Shown: piece by piece, positions 10,414 to 21,438 of the stretch
How the letters are laid out: each line of letters opens with the position of its first letter
Numbering within the stretch: the stretch's first letter is position 1
Program-made: the position numbers and the translations under genes
Notes under the pieces: model-generated
Told to the model about the DNA's origin: nothing
The model's database searches: none
The model's input: only the letters and a program-made list of their open reading frames with translations
Source of the DNA: Warburgia ugandensis
Lineage: Eukaryota > Streptophyta > Magnoliopsida > Canellales > Canellaceae
Length of the DNA: 64,000 nucleotides
Reading direction: 5' to 3'
NCBI GenBank assembly: GCA_035236585.1
Contig: CP141136.1
Span: forward strand, 50,671,136 to 50,735,135

Positions 10414-10442
10414 TGAGATATTGCAACATTTACAATATCTCA
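10414..10442. other. Conserved LTR hairpin, TE-A copy
   Basis: Perfect 10-bp inverted repeat TGAGATATTG / CAATATCTCA with a 9-nt spacer, about 0.4 kb from the LTR 3' end. Equivalent hairpins lie at 38708-38739 (TE-G), 60595-60630 (TE-H) and 14845-14871 (TE-B), next to a conserved CCTACCAAGCATAGCTT-type block. The left TE-A LTR lost it in its large deletion. Confidence 0.75.
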
Positions 10443-11092
10443 GCAAGCAATGCTTGGTAGGCGATTCAAGAAGCATAATAATTGACAATGTAATTCCAAT
10501 ACTTCATAATCCCATTATCTCTCAACATATGCATGTCTCTACTCTTTACTTTGTAATTTATGTATATCTATATAGATACATACTCTTCATGAGTAAACTA
10601 GTTAAATTTATGAAAGTAGTCAAATACCATTCCCAACTAAGCTGATCAATTCTCTTCATTATGAGAATTTAGTATTACAGCTAATCTTATACTGAAAATT
10701 TTCCTTCTTGGAAAATATTGGTAATATACAATTACCTAGCATTTTATTATGCTACAACATAAGGCATTTTACTGTGCCTATTCTCATATGCATCATAGTG
10801 CAAAATAATCAGAAAGGTGGCTATGCTGCAGTCTGATTCGTACTAGGGCGCTCGGATAACGGTCCTGTTCACCACTGATACCACGGTGGAAAATATTATG
10901 TCACTGTGTGTATGGGGGTCAAGACTTTCACAGTGGTGGCCTTCCCATAATTGCCACCACCCGACTTTTAGCCTCCCTTTGGGCAAGGTATCATCATATC
11001 ATCAAATTTCAAGGAGCAGGTGGCCAAACGCTCATAACTCCTCTAGCAATAGCATTTCCCTAGGCTTATGCCTATTAAAACAAACTCACAAG

Positions 11093-11164
11093 CCTCCAAG
11101 CTTGTATGTAAAATAGATTTCATATATACCTCCAAGCTTGTATGTAAAATAGATTTCATATATA
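11093..11164. repeat. 36-bp tandem duplication in the TE-A 5' LTR
   Basis: Two successive copies of a unit beginning CCTCCAAGCTTGTATG (11093-11128 and 11129-11164). The left LTR has a single copy at about 1354-1390, so the duplication arose after insertion or in the last replication cycle. Confidence 0.85.
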
Positions 11165-11968
11165 TCAGACCATATGTCTGTTTACTTAGGACTGAAATAT
11201 TTTCTAGTTCCCTATTCACTTATAGTTTAGTCCTTAACCATCATATATGTGTTTGGTTGGATCATAAGGTTTTCAAGAGATTTAATACAAGTATTAACAT
11301 TACTCTTGTCAACATAAGATCATGAGTACAATCATGTATATCTCATGTAAATGCATTCATCAAATCCTCCTACCTTTAAGGATTGATCTCTTTTCCCCAA
11401 TCTTCCATGATCCTGACTAATGTATGTAATCTGTACATCCATACATATTGTCAATATATAAATTTTGAACAATCCTATTGATCACTAGATATAATGTTTA
11501 GAATGATCTTTAGATCATTCATATCTAAGTATTTTTCTATCTCCAAGTCTTTGTGTGTCCATCTCCTTGATCTTGATCTTTCATAGATCCTTGATTTACA
11601 ATCTACACATGTTGATAAAGATCAGGGTCCGAGATATTCTATCATCTAGTTCTTCTTTGATCTAAGTTCAGTAGTTGGATCATCCCTAAGGAGGATGATC
11701 TTGGTTTTCTTCCTTGAATCATCTTTGATCAAGGGTTTGGATTATCTAATCTAATGAACTATAACAAGCATACTAATAAACATGCATACTAAGTACAATA
11801 TAGTATTCTTATTCTTATTGTTCTTGATCATCCAAGATCTAATGGATCTTATTTGATCATCCTTATCTTACTTACTGTTTTTTATTATACTGGTTGAAGG
11901 TAACTTATTCAAGCCAAAATATACACTGTTCCTCTTTTTTCCAATTGGCTAAGGCTTACTAGCTGAAT

Positions 11969-12297
11969 GGGTGAATACAAAGTGGTTACTTCAATCCTCA
12001 TGTAAGGAGGCGTTTAGACCTCACAAACCTCAACAGAAGGTAGGGGAAGAGCGAGGCTCTATTAGATAACTCCCTTAACCACTATGTTCATCATTCACTA
12101 GAATGACCATAGCTCAACCTTTCATAAGGTTCCTATAAGCATGTTTACCCTAAGTACTCTTTCTAATGGATTTTAATTAAGTCCATGAATATTTATAATG
12201 TCATTCATGGGGTTTAGTATTCTTCTCCTAGTTTGGGCCAAGGATTTGATAATCCTTATATTGTCCTAGTAACTATAGCCCTTACTAATTAAGTCCA
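11969..12297 (-). other. Leader module, TE-A right copy
   Basis: Second TE-A copy of the module described at 2252-2545. The GAGCGAGGCTC inverted repeat is intact. One stem base of the other hairpin differs (AAACC for AAACG). This is the copy that would be transcribed, since it lies in the 5' LTR downstream of the TATA box. Confidence 0.7.
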
Positions 12298-13359
12298 AAG
12301 TACTCCATTCTTATTTGTGTCATGAAACTCTACTTTCTCATTAGATTACATTTTTTATGTTTTATGCTCTTTATCACATAACAAGCAGATCTACTAATAA
12401 CATTTAATCATAAATGAATTATAAATTCAAAGCATAAAACTACATAATTTAACACTTAATGATAATGAGGCAAGGTACTTAAAATTACTCTAACATGATT
12501 TCCAACTAATATACCTTAATAACTCAATTTAAACTAACATGGACTTAAGGTATAACCTCATACTATAGTATAAACTTATATGAAATTCTAGCATTGTCCT
12601 AAGTTAGAATGGCATGAAATCAAACTAAAGTGCCCCTAAGATAATTAAATATAGCACCTTATGATAACAAAGAAATCACATCTCATGCTAAAGTCTAAAT
12701 GTTATACTAGCATGCTTTATACCATAATCATATTTAAAATGCTATTATAAAATATGAAACTAATTACATTAATTTTTTTAGAAACCTTTACTTATGATCC
12801 AACCATTAGATCTTAGATTTTTTTCTTTGATTAAGGGTATTAGTTATATTTAGGGGGTTTTCTTTATTAAGGCCCAAAGATCATATTGATCCTTTTCTGT
12901 CATAATATATCCATGATTTCTTGGATTTCATTATATCAACATTCATTTTATCCTTCCCGAGGATCTGATCACACTTGATCTCATTCATCAAGTGGGTCCC
13001 TTTGTATTTTTAGGATTTTTCTACGATAATGGGTAGATCCCTTAATATATCTTAGATATGTCCAAATAAACCATATATATCACTTTATTTAAATATTATA
13101 TCATTAGTAAAACATATTTTCAAGATCTGATCATCTCAGATCTTGAAGATATAGGTAATTGGAAACTTGTTTCTTTAATGCAGAAAGTTTTACTAATATT
13201 ATGTTCATTTTATCATTTCATCAGAAAATAGAGGTTTCAAGCTTTCTGTAGCTTCTTTCCGATCTCAATTTGGAGCTCAGATGACTCCAGAATGTGATCT
13301 GGAAGTTCACAGTCCTTCCTAGGGCCTAGATTTGATTTGAGCCCAAGGAACGAACGGCC

Positions 13360-13520
13360 CAGATTAGTCGGGCGGAATGCTCTCGGTTCGTCGGGTGTGT
13401 CCTCTGTGAAGAAATATGAAAGCGCCCGCAAGGGGCATCCATGGACGTGCGCGGGACATCGTCGCATGCGCTTGCGCGGGCGACGTTTCACACGTCGCCC
13501 GTCCGATCGAGAGATCGAAT
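13360..13520. other. CpG-rich block, TE-A right copy
   Basis: Counterpart of 3598-3750, about as long but with many substitutions, several of them CpG to TpG or CpA (GTGCGCGGGACATCG against GCGCGTGGGACGTCA). This fits decay of methylated CpG. ORFs on both strands here (13237-13522) are compositional. Confidence 0.65.
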
Positions 13521-14163
13521 AGTCCGTTTGGGCTGTCCAATCAATCCCTTCTCAATTAAGGGACCAAACCTTAATGGAATTTAGTAAAAAATTTATCCTA
13601 GGGGTTTTGGACCCTTCTGGATTGATTGGTAAGGTTCGATTTTCCATTGGAGCCCTTTACAGGCCTGAATTGAAGGTTCTGTTATTACTTTATTTTTACT
13701 CTTTTTTTTTCCATCAAAATAAATTATAGTAAAATAAAATTTTCATTAAACGTAAGTAAACATGTATAAAAAAGTATTCCCACCTACCTGATTGGAGAAA
13801 AAACTTTGGTTATATGCCCAATTTAAAAAGAATACCTTGTTGATGAAGATATGGCCTAAGATCCACCTTTCTTGCAAATTCCCGTTGTTTGAACCGTTGG
13901 ATCTTGAAATTGCTTTGGGGTTTTGTAGATAAGATATCGTGGGAAGTTTTGGATGGTGAAATTGATGAAATTAGATCTAGAACAGAATGCCTAATTGATT
14001 TTAGGTCTCTTGTTCCAATCTAAAAAGAAAAAGAAATTGAAAAGAGATGTATCTCTTGGAAATTTTGGGTTTTTGGGGAGGGATCTAGGTCTAATTTTTC
14101 AGGGAGAGTGAAGAAAATTTTGTGGGGATTTTATGAGAATTTTTGGAGGGTTTTTGGGGTTGG

Positions 14164-14170
14164 ATTTATA
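14164..14170 (-). promoter_or_regulatory. TATA box of the TE-A 5' LTR
   Basis: The minus strand reads CTATAAATCCAACCCC, 599 bp into the LTR, at the same place as the TATA box of the 3' LTR. As part of the 5' LTR this would start the genomic transcript; a start some 30 bp downstream would put most of the LTR in the RNA leader. Confidence 0.7.
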
Positions 14171-14769
14171 GGCATTTTGGTCTTTTTTTCATGATTATAA
14201 TATTTATTTTTTTATTATTAAATGGCTTGAAAGTCTCCCATGCTCCATTATTTCTTCCCCATGCTCCATTTTTCTTTTCCAAGACCATAGGGTGTTTTTT
14301 GACCCATGACTTCAAGTGGGCTGCTCATAAGATTCGTTTTTGGGTCCCTTATGGGCCCCATGTGGACCCACATCGTGTAAAAAGACCGTTTTGCCATTTT
14401 TGTATAAAATTTTGGGTTTTATTCCCATGATCTCGGATTTGAGTGTACTTAGTGGCGTTGGATTCGTATTTCTCAGTACATTCTAAATTTTGATGTCTCA
14501 TATTTTGATTTTTGGGTAAAATTACTATTTTACCCTTTTGTACAAGAAATGAAGAAACTTAAGGATTTTTCATCCGAATTCAGAATTTGTCCTGCTTACA
14601 ATCATTTGGAAGAGTTTGCTAAGTTCAATTTCAATTTTACATGTCTTATTATTTGATTACACTTTTATAAAAAGTATATTCTAAATAACCCTAATATTTC
14701 AGCTCGAAATATCTGAAACTCAAACTTTATTGATTTTCTCAATCAATTACAAAAATTGGGGTTATTACA

Positions 14770-14774
14770 ATTAC
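14770..14774. repeat. Target-site duplication of TE-A, right copy (ATTAC)
   Basis: ATTAC directly after the TE-A terminus, identical to 906-910. Confidence 0.9.
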
Positions 14775-15282
14775 ATTGTGGAAGCAGATGTTTTATTGCA
14801 GTTTTCATATGCATCTTATTTTCCCTACCAAGCATAGCTTGTTGAGGCATTGCATTATTATTGCAATGCCTGAGATATTAAGAGACATACAGGATTAATG
14901 AGGAGTCAGATGAGTAGTTGACCGAGACATCTTCATCTGAGGGTATGATTTAAATTCTACTTGGACTGCTCATGTGCATCTGTGGTATTTGGACTTGATT
15001 TGTAATAATGCAGGGATTGTGCCTATCTACTGGATGGGTCTTGATGAAGTAAACTTGTTTTAAAAAGGTTTACTTGAAAAATGAAAATTTTATTTGATTT
15101 TTCAAAAGTTAAATCATAAATAATTAAGTCATGAGTTGACGGTCAACACTCTAGGTTTTAAAATAAAATTCGGTGAAAATGTTTTTCGTTATTTTTCTTT
15201 TGAAACTAATTTTCAAAAAAAATTGGGGCCCCACCTTTCAAAAGGATAGTGAAAATATGTTTTAAAAACCCAGGTCCTCACA
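14775..15282 (+). mobile_element. TE-B: right part of the chromovirus LTR, up to its 3' end
   Basis: Continues the LTR interrupted at 905. It holds the conserved CCCTACCAAGCATAGCTTG block and hairpin, then an AT-rich end with TTGGGGCCCCACC, ending CCCAGGTCCTCACA. The mirror of this end, TGTGACGACC...GGCCCCAC, opens the TE-G LTR at 38269. The next bases (ACACATGTGCC) are not a primer site, so what follows is the sequence into which TE-B inserted, here TE-C. Confidence 0.75.
14845..14871. other. Conserved LTR hairpin, TE-B copy with changed pairs
   Basis: Inverted repeat AGGCATTGCA / TGCAATGCCT with a 7-nt spacer, 10 bp perfect, about 0.41 kb from the LTR 3' end. Where TE-G and TE-H have A-T pairs (GATATTGTA), TE-B has G-C pairs (GGCATTGCA) with the partner strand changed to match. 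It therefore looks like a structure kept by compensating changes. Confidence 0.75.
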
Positions 15283-16159
15283 ACACATGTGCCTTGGACA
15301 AAGTGTTCTTCTAGCTCGAACATGAAACAAACCAATTTAGTCACCACTCTTCAAAATGGAAAGGTGTGTCAAAAGAATGGCCTTAAGATGGATATTAAAA
15401 CTCATAAGACTCCTTAGGCTAAGGAAAAGCCTATAATTGAGGATACTGTAGGGTAACCTCACCCTCCCACCGTCCCACATCTTATCCCACTTCCATTTCT
15501 ACAATGGCTGCATTAAGTTCCTAAAGTAGCTTCCAATAATGAGATCTTAGGTATTTTTAAACAAATTAAGATCAACATTTCAATCTTGGATGCCATCAAT
15601 AAATCTCTTCATATGATAAGTTTTTTAAAGAGCCTTGCAATGTCAGATGAAAGCTAAATGTGCACAAGAAGGTTTTCCTAATCAAACAAGTTAGTTTAAT
15701 CCTTAAGCATCACACACCACCTAAATACAAATATCCAAGTTGCACAAATCTTACTTGTATAATTGGAAACTACAAGATAAATCAAGATTTGCTTGGTTTG
15801 GTATTTAGTGTAATCTATTATCATATTTGTTATGCATGTAGTTTGGTCTGGGAGAACTTAAACCACCCAGCACTACTCTCTAGCTAGCTAATAGATCTAT
15901 TAAAACACCAAGAGGGATAGTAGAAGATATACTTGTCTAGGTAGAACATTTCTACTTTTTAGTTTTGGAGATAGATCTAGTGCTAAATGAAAGGAAGGAA
16001 ATATTAAAATTCTTAGGCGACCATTTTTAGCCACATCCAATGCCTTAATCAATTGTTGTAATGGTGTGATGAAGCTATCCTTTTGAAATATGACACTAGA
16101 ACCGAACATTTTTAACATCTATAAGTAAATAAGAGAATCTATTGATAATTTGCATAATG
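15283..16159 (+). pseudogene. TE-C gag end and protease remnant (Athila/Tat-like)
   Basis: No long ORF, but conceptual translation in shifting frames gives the Athila/Tat gag-protease junction: PFLQWL, then EILGIFKQIKINISILDA (usual form FLEVFKKLxINIPFxEA) at about 15540-15600, then FGLGELKPPSTTL and LANRSIKTPRGIVEDILV (about 15840-15940), the protease core of this lineage. Stops and frameshifts are frequent. The reading is cut at 16164 by TE-D and resumes with RT at 24144. The left end at 15283 is where TE-B inserted; the 5' LTR of TE-C would lie outside the window. ORFs at 15660-15887 and 15900-16118 are shadows. Confidence 0.8.
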
Positions 16160-16164
16160 TCAAC
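16160..16164. repeat. Target-site duplication of TE-D, left copy (TCAAC)
   Basis: TCAAC before the TE-D terminus TGTTGATG, repeated at 24139-24143 after the other terminus CTTAACA. Removing TE-D rejoins the protease and RT parts of TE-C. Confidence 0.88.
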
Positions 16165-17871
16165 TGTTGATGTTTTCCACAAGTGCACGGGCTATCGTAG
16201 TATAGCTTATGCAAATATGAGTCGAACCCACATGGACTTACTTTAAGTGGAGTTTTTAATAAAATTTAATTATTTAAAATCTAAAGAAAATAACAAAACT
16301 AACCTAACTATTCAGATTTATTCAATTGATGCACTTTACATAACTTTCAATTCCAGAAAACATAAAACAAAACTAATCAAACATCCCTAAATTACTTTGT
16401 CCGTGGATAGCATTGTCCCTAGATAACACTATCAAAAGATGGATAAAATAAAGCTTAAATGGAATAGGGACACAGATGTAAATAAATAGGGGATATAGAT
16501 GTAAATAAATAGGGGACGCAGATGTCATTAATGGAAATAAACAAAAATGTCATTGCATTTAAACAAGAAGGGAAAATTTGTAATTTTATTCAAAATCTAG
16601 TTTTTAACAAAAACTAGATGAAAACCCAACAAAGAAGATGACCGGTGAATGGAGGAGATGGATTCGGAGGAGGGAGAAGAGGGCAGCGACAGGGGAGGAA
16701 ACCCAGTTCGGGTTTCCTTCTCCGAGACGTCCGGTGAAGAGAAAAATCCCGGATTCGGACTGGATGGCGACTGGGAGTCTAGTGTAGTGAGAAGGGTACC
16801 TGGCTTCTAGATGTCTGGTCTGGGCGTGCTGGTTTGTGGAAACTATCGGGAGCAAATGAGTGCATGGACTAGGAAGAGTGGAAGATGATATGGAGTAGAG
16901 GAGGTAGAGGTTACGGGAGAGATAGTGGAGAGGAGAAAGGAGAGTGACTAAGAAGGGGAGCAGGGAAAGAATAGGTGCATGATGCAGGAGAGGAAGAGGG
17001 AGACCAGAGGTTTACTGTGGGGCTACAACAATGAATGTGAAGAAACTAGAATAGAGGGAAGAGAAAAAGGGTGGTGCATGCGAGAGAGAGATCGAGTAGG
17101 AGAGAGGTGCAGTTATGTAAGAATGGGAAGAATGGGGATAGGAGAAGACATGAGAGAGAATGAGAAAGAGTGATATGGGAAAAAGAATGAGAAAAAAGAG
17201 GGGAACTGGGTGCTGGTACTAGTACTGGAAGAGATGGGGCAGTGGCATTGTGAGGTGGTGTGTGGAGAAGGACAGAGTTGAGAGGGTGAGCAGAACCAAT
17301 CTGGGCTTAACCCTGATCGTTGAGGAGTAAAATAGAGGGGGGACTGGTTGTTGGTCTAGAGGCTAGGTAGAAAAGGTGGTGCTTGAAAGGAAAACAAAAG
17401 AAAAAATAAAGAGGCAAGTGGTAAGAATGAGAAAGTGGAACAAAGTGAAAAAATTACAAGGAAAGCTAAGACAACTAAAAAACTTCCTCTGCCTTTTTTC
17501 TTCCTTATTTTTCTCCAACAACTCCTCTTATCCCCATCTAGGACTCTTCTTCTTTCTCTGTTTCAATTAGGACTCTTCCTCTTCTAATTCAATTAGGATT
17601 CTTCCTCTTGATCTCTACTTAATTTGCACCGTTGAAATTAGATCTGATCCATCCAACCCTCCTTTAGTTGATCTGCAAAATAAAAGACTAAATTAGAATC
17701 ATCAAAGTCATACATTAATCCTCTAATAAGCTCTATTGATCATCTAACTGTTGATTTTGAGAAAATTAAGGTTTGGATGGTCAATCAAGCTAAATTTTGC
17801 AATTTGGACAGTTAGATGATCTAAGTGAATACTAAACTAGGGGTCTTTTAGCCAAAAATGAACACCTAACA
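16165..17871 (-). repeat. TE-D 3' LTR (left)
   Basis: 1,707-bp LTR, plus-strand ends TGTTGATG...CCTAACA. It matches 22362-24138 closely. It lacks the segment with the TATA box present in the right LTR (junction near 17490) and has fewer units of the CTGGTA repeat (about 17209-17230). A purine-rich plus strand (16,850-17,460) produces several long arginine/glutamate-rich ORFs; these are compositional, not genes. Confidence 0.9.
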
Positions 17872-17883
17872 CACCTCCTAACC
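17872..17883 (-). promoter_or_regulatory. Polypurine tract of TE-D
   Basis: The minus strand reads GGTTAGGAGGTG immediately before the LTR start TGTTAGGTG. The preceding ACTAGCAAAATGCTGG is shared with the 3' end of TE-C (29240-29260), which has GGTTTGAGGG in the same role. Confidence 0.75.
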
Positions 17884-19560
17884 AGCATTTTGCTAGTCCC
17901 GAGCAAAACATGTAGACAACTATTTTATACAAAATTGGTACAAAGTGCCACTTTCGTAGGTACTCATGTTGCATTTAGCATATGCAACAAGCCCTTAAAC
18001 CACTAGGTTACCCTAGTGGACAAGTTAAGCCTCATGAGGGTTTGCAGTGAATATACCTACAAAATTTAGTAAAGTCAAGTCCCTTATTTTATCTCAGAGA
18101 ATCCTCATTCATTGGCAAATTGACTAGTTTTTCACCTTAATGAAGAGGATATGACAATTTTACACACCATACACATAGTAAAGATATTTTATTTGAGCTA
18201 TTCCCCAGAGTGGATATGTGTGTGTACAGTCACATAAATCTTGACTTCGAATTGGATATGCTTACATTCCATTGGAAATATGCTTTGACCTCAAATCATC
18301 ACAGGTATATGCTCAGAAATAAAACTCTCAGATAAGGGTTTAAACATATTTCACTCATTATGTGACCGAATCCAGCAAACTAATGGTTCACATAAATCTT
18401 TTTAATGCTCATGAGACAAAGCAAAGTGATCCATAAAAGTGGATGTTAGCACCAAGAATGAGGGGTCTTTCACCTTAATTCTTTCTTTTTATCTCCTCTT
18501 TAAGGTTATGTCCACTAAGGATGTTAGCACCAACAATGAGGGGTCTTTCACCTTAATTCTTTCTTTTTATCTCCTCTTTAAGGTTATGTCCACCTAAGAT
18601 CAATAGGTCTTTAATTAGGATGAAATGTAGGCTTAGGATAGGTTTAGAAAAGAAAGGTATAAAGACTTCAAAGGTTCAAAATTGAGTAGAATGAATATCG
18701 TCTCGGACAACTTTTCCTTTTGGTTTTGTTCTTGAAGTGAATTTCTTTTTTTAGACTTTGGTCTTTCTTTTTCTTTTCTTCTTCTCTCTCTTTTTTTTTT
18801 CTATGGAAGAAAGATAGCTAATTTTTCCTCACTTCTTTGACTTTTTGTCCTATTTTTTACTTTTTTCTACTCTGCTCATTTTGAAGATGGGTAGTGGTTA
18901 TTTATTTTGGGTTATTCTGGGTTAAGGTGAATGAGTTTAAGAAAGAAAAGACTTAATAATAGGCTCAAAAGGCTAACTAGTGGTATATTATATTGGGTCT
19001 GAGCAAGGATAGCCTATATCATTTCCTAGGTTTCCTAAAGCCTATCAGATTCAATAAATTTCTGGAATTAAAGATATTACTCCCCTTTATTCTTGATGTT
19101 TAGCCAAAACAAGGATAACAGGATCACACTAATATATGTACGCTGAAGAATTTATGGAATTACTTATAACTCTGTCAAAGAAGATAGTCTCAAACTCTCA
19201 CTAAGTTGTAGGTCTCCACTGATTTTCCTCAGGGTCTCTAAGTCATACCTCTATATTAGTCTTGATTATGTGCTGTGTGTACTTGGTTTCTGAGAATTAA
19301 CTTTCATAAAATGCTTCAACACATGCATGATATGCAAGACTAATCTTATGCACTCCCATTAAGAAGTGAAAACAGTATATTTACTAACTTTTGAACATGC
19401 AGTTCTCATCACAATAAGGGAACTCTTCTTTAAAAACTTTTTGTTTAAAAATAGTATATTTACTAACTTCTAGTGCATCTACACCCCCAACCTGAATGAA
19501 ACATTGTCTCTAATGTTTGAAAACATAGGATTTTATAAGAAAGTGGAGTGATGTAGACTC
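17884..19560 (-). other. TE-D 3' untranslated region
   Basis: About 1.7 kb without a credible ORF. Its end proximal to the LTR is colinear with 28790-29255 of TE-C and 32600-32930 of TE-F (shared TAAACCCTCA..AGGCTTAACT.GTCCAC and GTACCTAC.AAA), so this part of the element is conserved across the Athila-like copies. Pyrimidine-rich tracts lie at 18690-18860. Confidence 0.65.
18441..18596. repeat. 78-bp tandem duplication in TE-D
   Basis: Two adjacent, nearly identical 78-bp units starting GGATGTTAGCACCAA (18441-18518, 18519-18596). TE-C has a related doubled motif, CTTGGTGATGGCATCAT, at about 28671 and 28739 (68 bp apart) in the corresponding 3' region, so repetition here may be an older trait of the group. 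Confidence 0.85.
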
Positions 19561-19563
19561 TAA

Positions 19564-19590
19564 ACCCTTGGGTTGCCTCCCGAGAAGTGC
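19564..19590 (-). other. Conserved post-ORF motif of Athila-like elements (TE-D)
   Basis: The minus strand reads CTCGGGAGGCAACCCAAGG, some 30 bp after the end of the degraded ORF. TE-C has the related CACAGGAGGCAACCAGG about 45 bp after the end of its integrase (27214-27231). Both are preceded by TAGCACT. The place just downstream of the last ORF and the retained sequence suggest an RNA-level or translational role; none is known to me. Confidence 0.6.
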
Positions 19591-19615
19591 TAAGTTTAAC
19601 GTCTTCAGCCAAACA

Positions 19616-21181
19616 TTACCTAACCAAACTTCCTAAACCTAGAGCTAATTGGGTTAGCTTTATCTCACGCCACTTCAGAATTTGGCAGTAATATATATAT
19701 GGCCTCCACCTTAAAATTTTAGGTGGTGATATGAATATAATACAGTAGATCACCGCAAATGTAAAAGTAGTGAGATGATAGTGTTGATCCCCCATCTTCA
19801 ATATTTCACGGTACTTAATATAAATGCTCCACCTCGAAAATTGAGGTGAGGGTAACTCAATGACTGCATGAACTACTGTGTATTTTCTTGGACCATATGA
19901 TGACAACCAGTCCTTGTCTTGGCCAAATTGAGGGATAATAATGACCATCCTATGCAATTTATCTTTTTGCTCAATGTCCTTATCATTGTCCTGAACTAGG
20001 GTAATAACCTAACTCTGCCCTTCTCTAATAGATTGTTCTTGTATTACTAGAGGCAGGGACAAGGTTTGGCTTAAACCCTAGTTATCTTCTAATGTGTACC
20101 CTACAGTAGGTTGATACATATCAACGCACTCTGTTACCTCTTGTTTGATAAGCACAGGTATGGTATCAATTGGGCCTATATTATCATCTGATGTATGTTC
20201 AAATAAGGCTGCTAGGTCCCAATCAGGTACATCTTCTACATTAAAAGGCGCAATTTGAATTTCATGCTTAGGATGATCTACTCTAGCTTACCATCTAGAA
20301 GTGTCCATTAGAGGCACAGTATCCAACAACTCAGGCATCTCCTTAATAGATGTGTCTTCATCAAAGTCATACAAATAGGTGGGACACACATCTAAAGGAT
20401 CAGGGTTGGATTTTTCTAAAGTGTTATGCTCTTCATCAATGGAAGCCTCTTCATAATCAGAATTAGGACATGACTCAAGTATATCGAAGTTGGAGATTTC
20501 TAAGGATGGTTGTAGATTTTGTGACTCATAAGGATCATAAGAAATTTCCATCCTAGTGTCAAGAATACATTGCTCTTTATCCTCTCTAATTTGTTTCAGT
20601 AACTCCTTAAATTCCTCCCTCCATCATTTTATTTCCTCAGTGAACTCTTCCATCATTTGTTTTAATTTCTTATTCCTAGAAGCCATGTATTCCTAGTCTC
20701 TTATTTCACACCTATGTTGCATATTTTCTTCTAATAATGGTTCTTCCCATAGAGGAAATGACTCATAGGTTTGGTATTGTTGTAGCATTGGGGTACTGAA
20801 AAAGGACTGATCAGGTTAAACACATGATGGTTGACCATGATATTCGGAATAATCATGGTAGTACCGATTAGGGTAAGACCATTTTGGTTCTTCCTAATAT
20901 TGGTAATCCTGAGACCATGGTTGTTCATGATGCCTAGCCCATCCATTAGAGTCTGGATAATTTGTCTCAGAATAAAAATTGCTAGGGTATGTGAACGCAT
21001 CAGGTGCACCCACTAGCGCCTAATAGTATTCATTGTATGTGGAGCTTGATGGGGGCCAAGATAGGGTGGAATATGGATGCTCAGAATAGGTATAGTCATT
21101 ATGCTATTGAGGTTGTGGCGCACATTGCCTAGAAGCTATTAGCCTAAGCAATTGACTTTTCATAAGGTCTAACCGATCCAT
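19616..21181 (-). pseudogene. Long degraded ORF of unknown identity in TE-D
   Basis: From an ATG at 21181 one frame runs 1,566 nt (522 codons) to 19616 with nine internal stops but no frameshift. I do not recognise the product. Visible parts: N-terminus MDRLDLMKSQLLRLIASRQ; a Tyr/Pro/Ser-rich region (~25-150, e.g. SYPNRYYHDYSEYHGQPS); a charged, probably coiled-coil stretch (~180-205: MMEEFTEEIK, WREEFKELLKQIREDKEQ); an acidic region (20551-20288: SCPNSDYEEASIDEEHN); and a C-terminal part with MVIIIPQFGQDKDWLSSYGP and AVIELPSPQFSRWSIYIKY. The stops look like C-to-T changes (TAG, TAA, TGA for CAG, CAA, CGA). It occupies the place of gag-pol. No retroelement enzyme motif is seen. The ORF 20731-21009 is a shadow in another frame. 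Confidence 0.7.
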
Positions 21182-21438
21182 CTATGAAATCTATCCCCTT
21201 CTTGATAGGCTCCTTCTTTCTTTTTCTTTTATTTTTTTAAATGAAAACTAACCTATATGATGCAACCTAACTTCCTAGAATGATGAATAAACAAAGGACA
21301 TAATATAATCCTTGAGGCTAATAAACAACATATTGATTTTCTTGAAATTGTGTGGGGACAATGCTTTTAATTAGCCTAATTTAGCGCTCTAACTCTCTTT
21401 CAGACATGACAATTGCTTACCAATTAGGTTCTTCACAA

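Larger units (their letters stand above)
911..14769 (-). mobile_element. TE-A: full-length Ty3/gypsy chromovirus (Tekay/Del type), decayed
   Basis: Complete LTR retrotransposon of 13.9 kb on the minus strand. In element order it has: 5' LTR 14769-10008, Met-tRNA primer sites, gag, protease, RT, RNase H, integrase with a C-terminal chromodomain, polypurine tract, 3' LTR 4994-911. The order PR-RT-RH-IN defines Ty3/gypsy; the chromodomain and very long LTRs point to the Tekay/Del chromoviruses. Gag and PR share one frame broken by stops. Frames shift between PR and RT, between RH and IN, and within IN. The two LTRs are very similar by eye apart from several indels, so the insertion is relatively recent. 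It cannot supply active enzymes now. Confidence 0.95.
10008..14769 (-). repeat. TE-A 5' LTR (right)
   Basis: 4,762-bp LTR. In element sense it starts TGTAATAACC at 14769 and ends GAGTCATCACA at 10008. Compared with the left copy it keeps a segment at 10385-11022 holding a conserved hairpin, carries a 36-bp tandem duplication at 11093-11164, has lost about 55 bp near 11885, and keeps about 45 bp near 12160-12205 missing from the left copy. Short ORFs within it match ones in the left LTR only because the LTRs are repeats. Confidence 0.93.

Noticed and set aside
16979-17570. Arg/Glu/Lys-rich ORFs 16979-17173 and 17376-17570, and the minus-strand Pro/Ser-rich ORFs at 22725-23128
   Set aside because: They are products of a purine-rich LTR strand and differ between the two TE-D LTRs.
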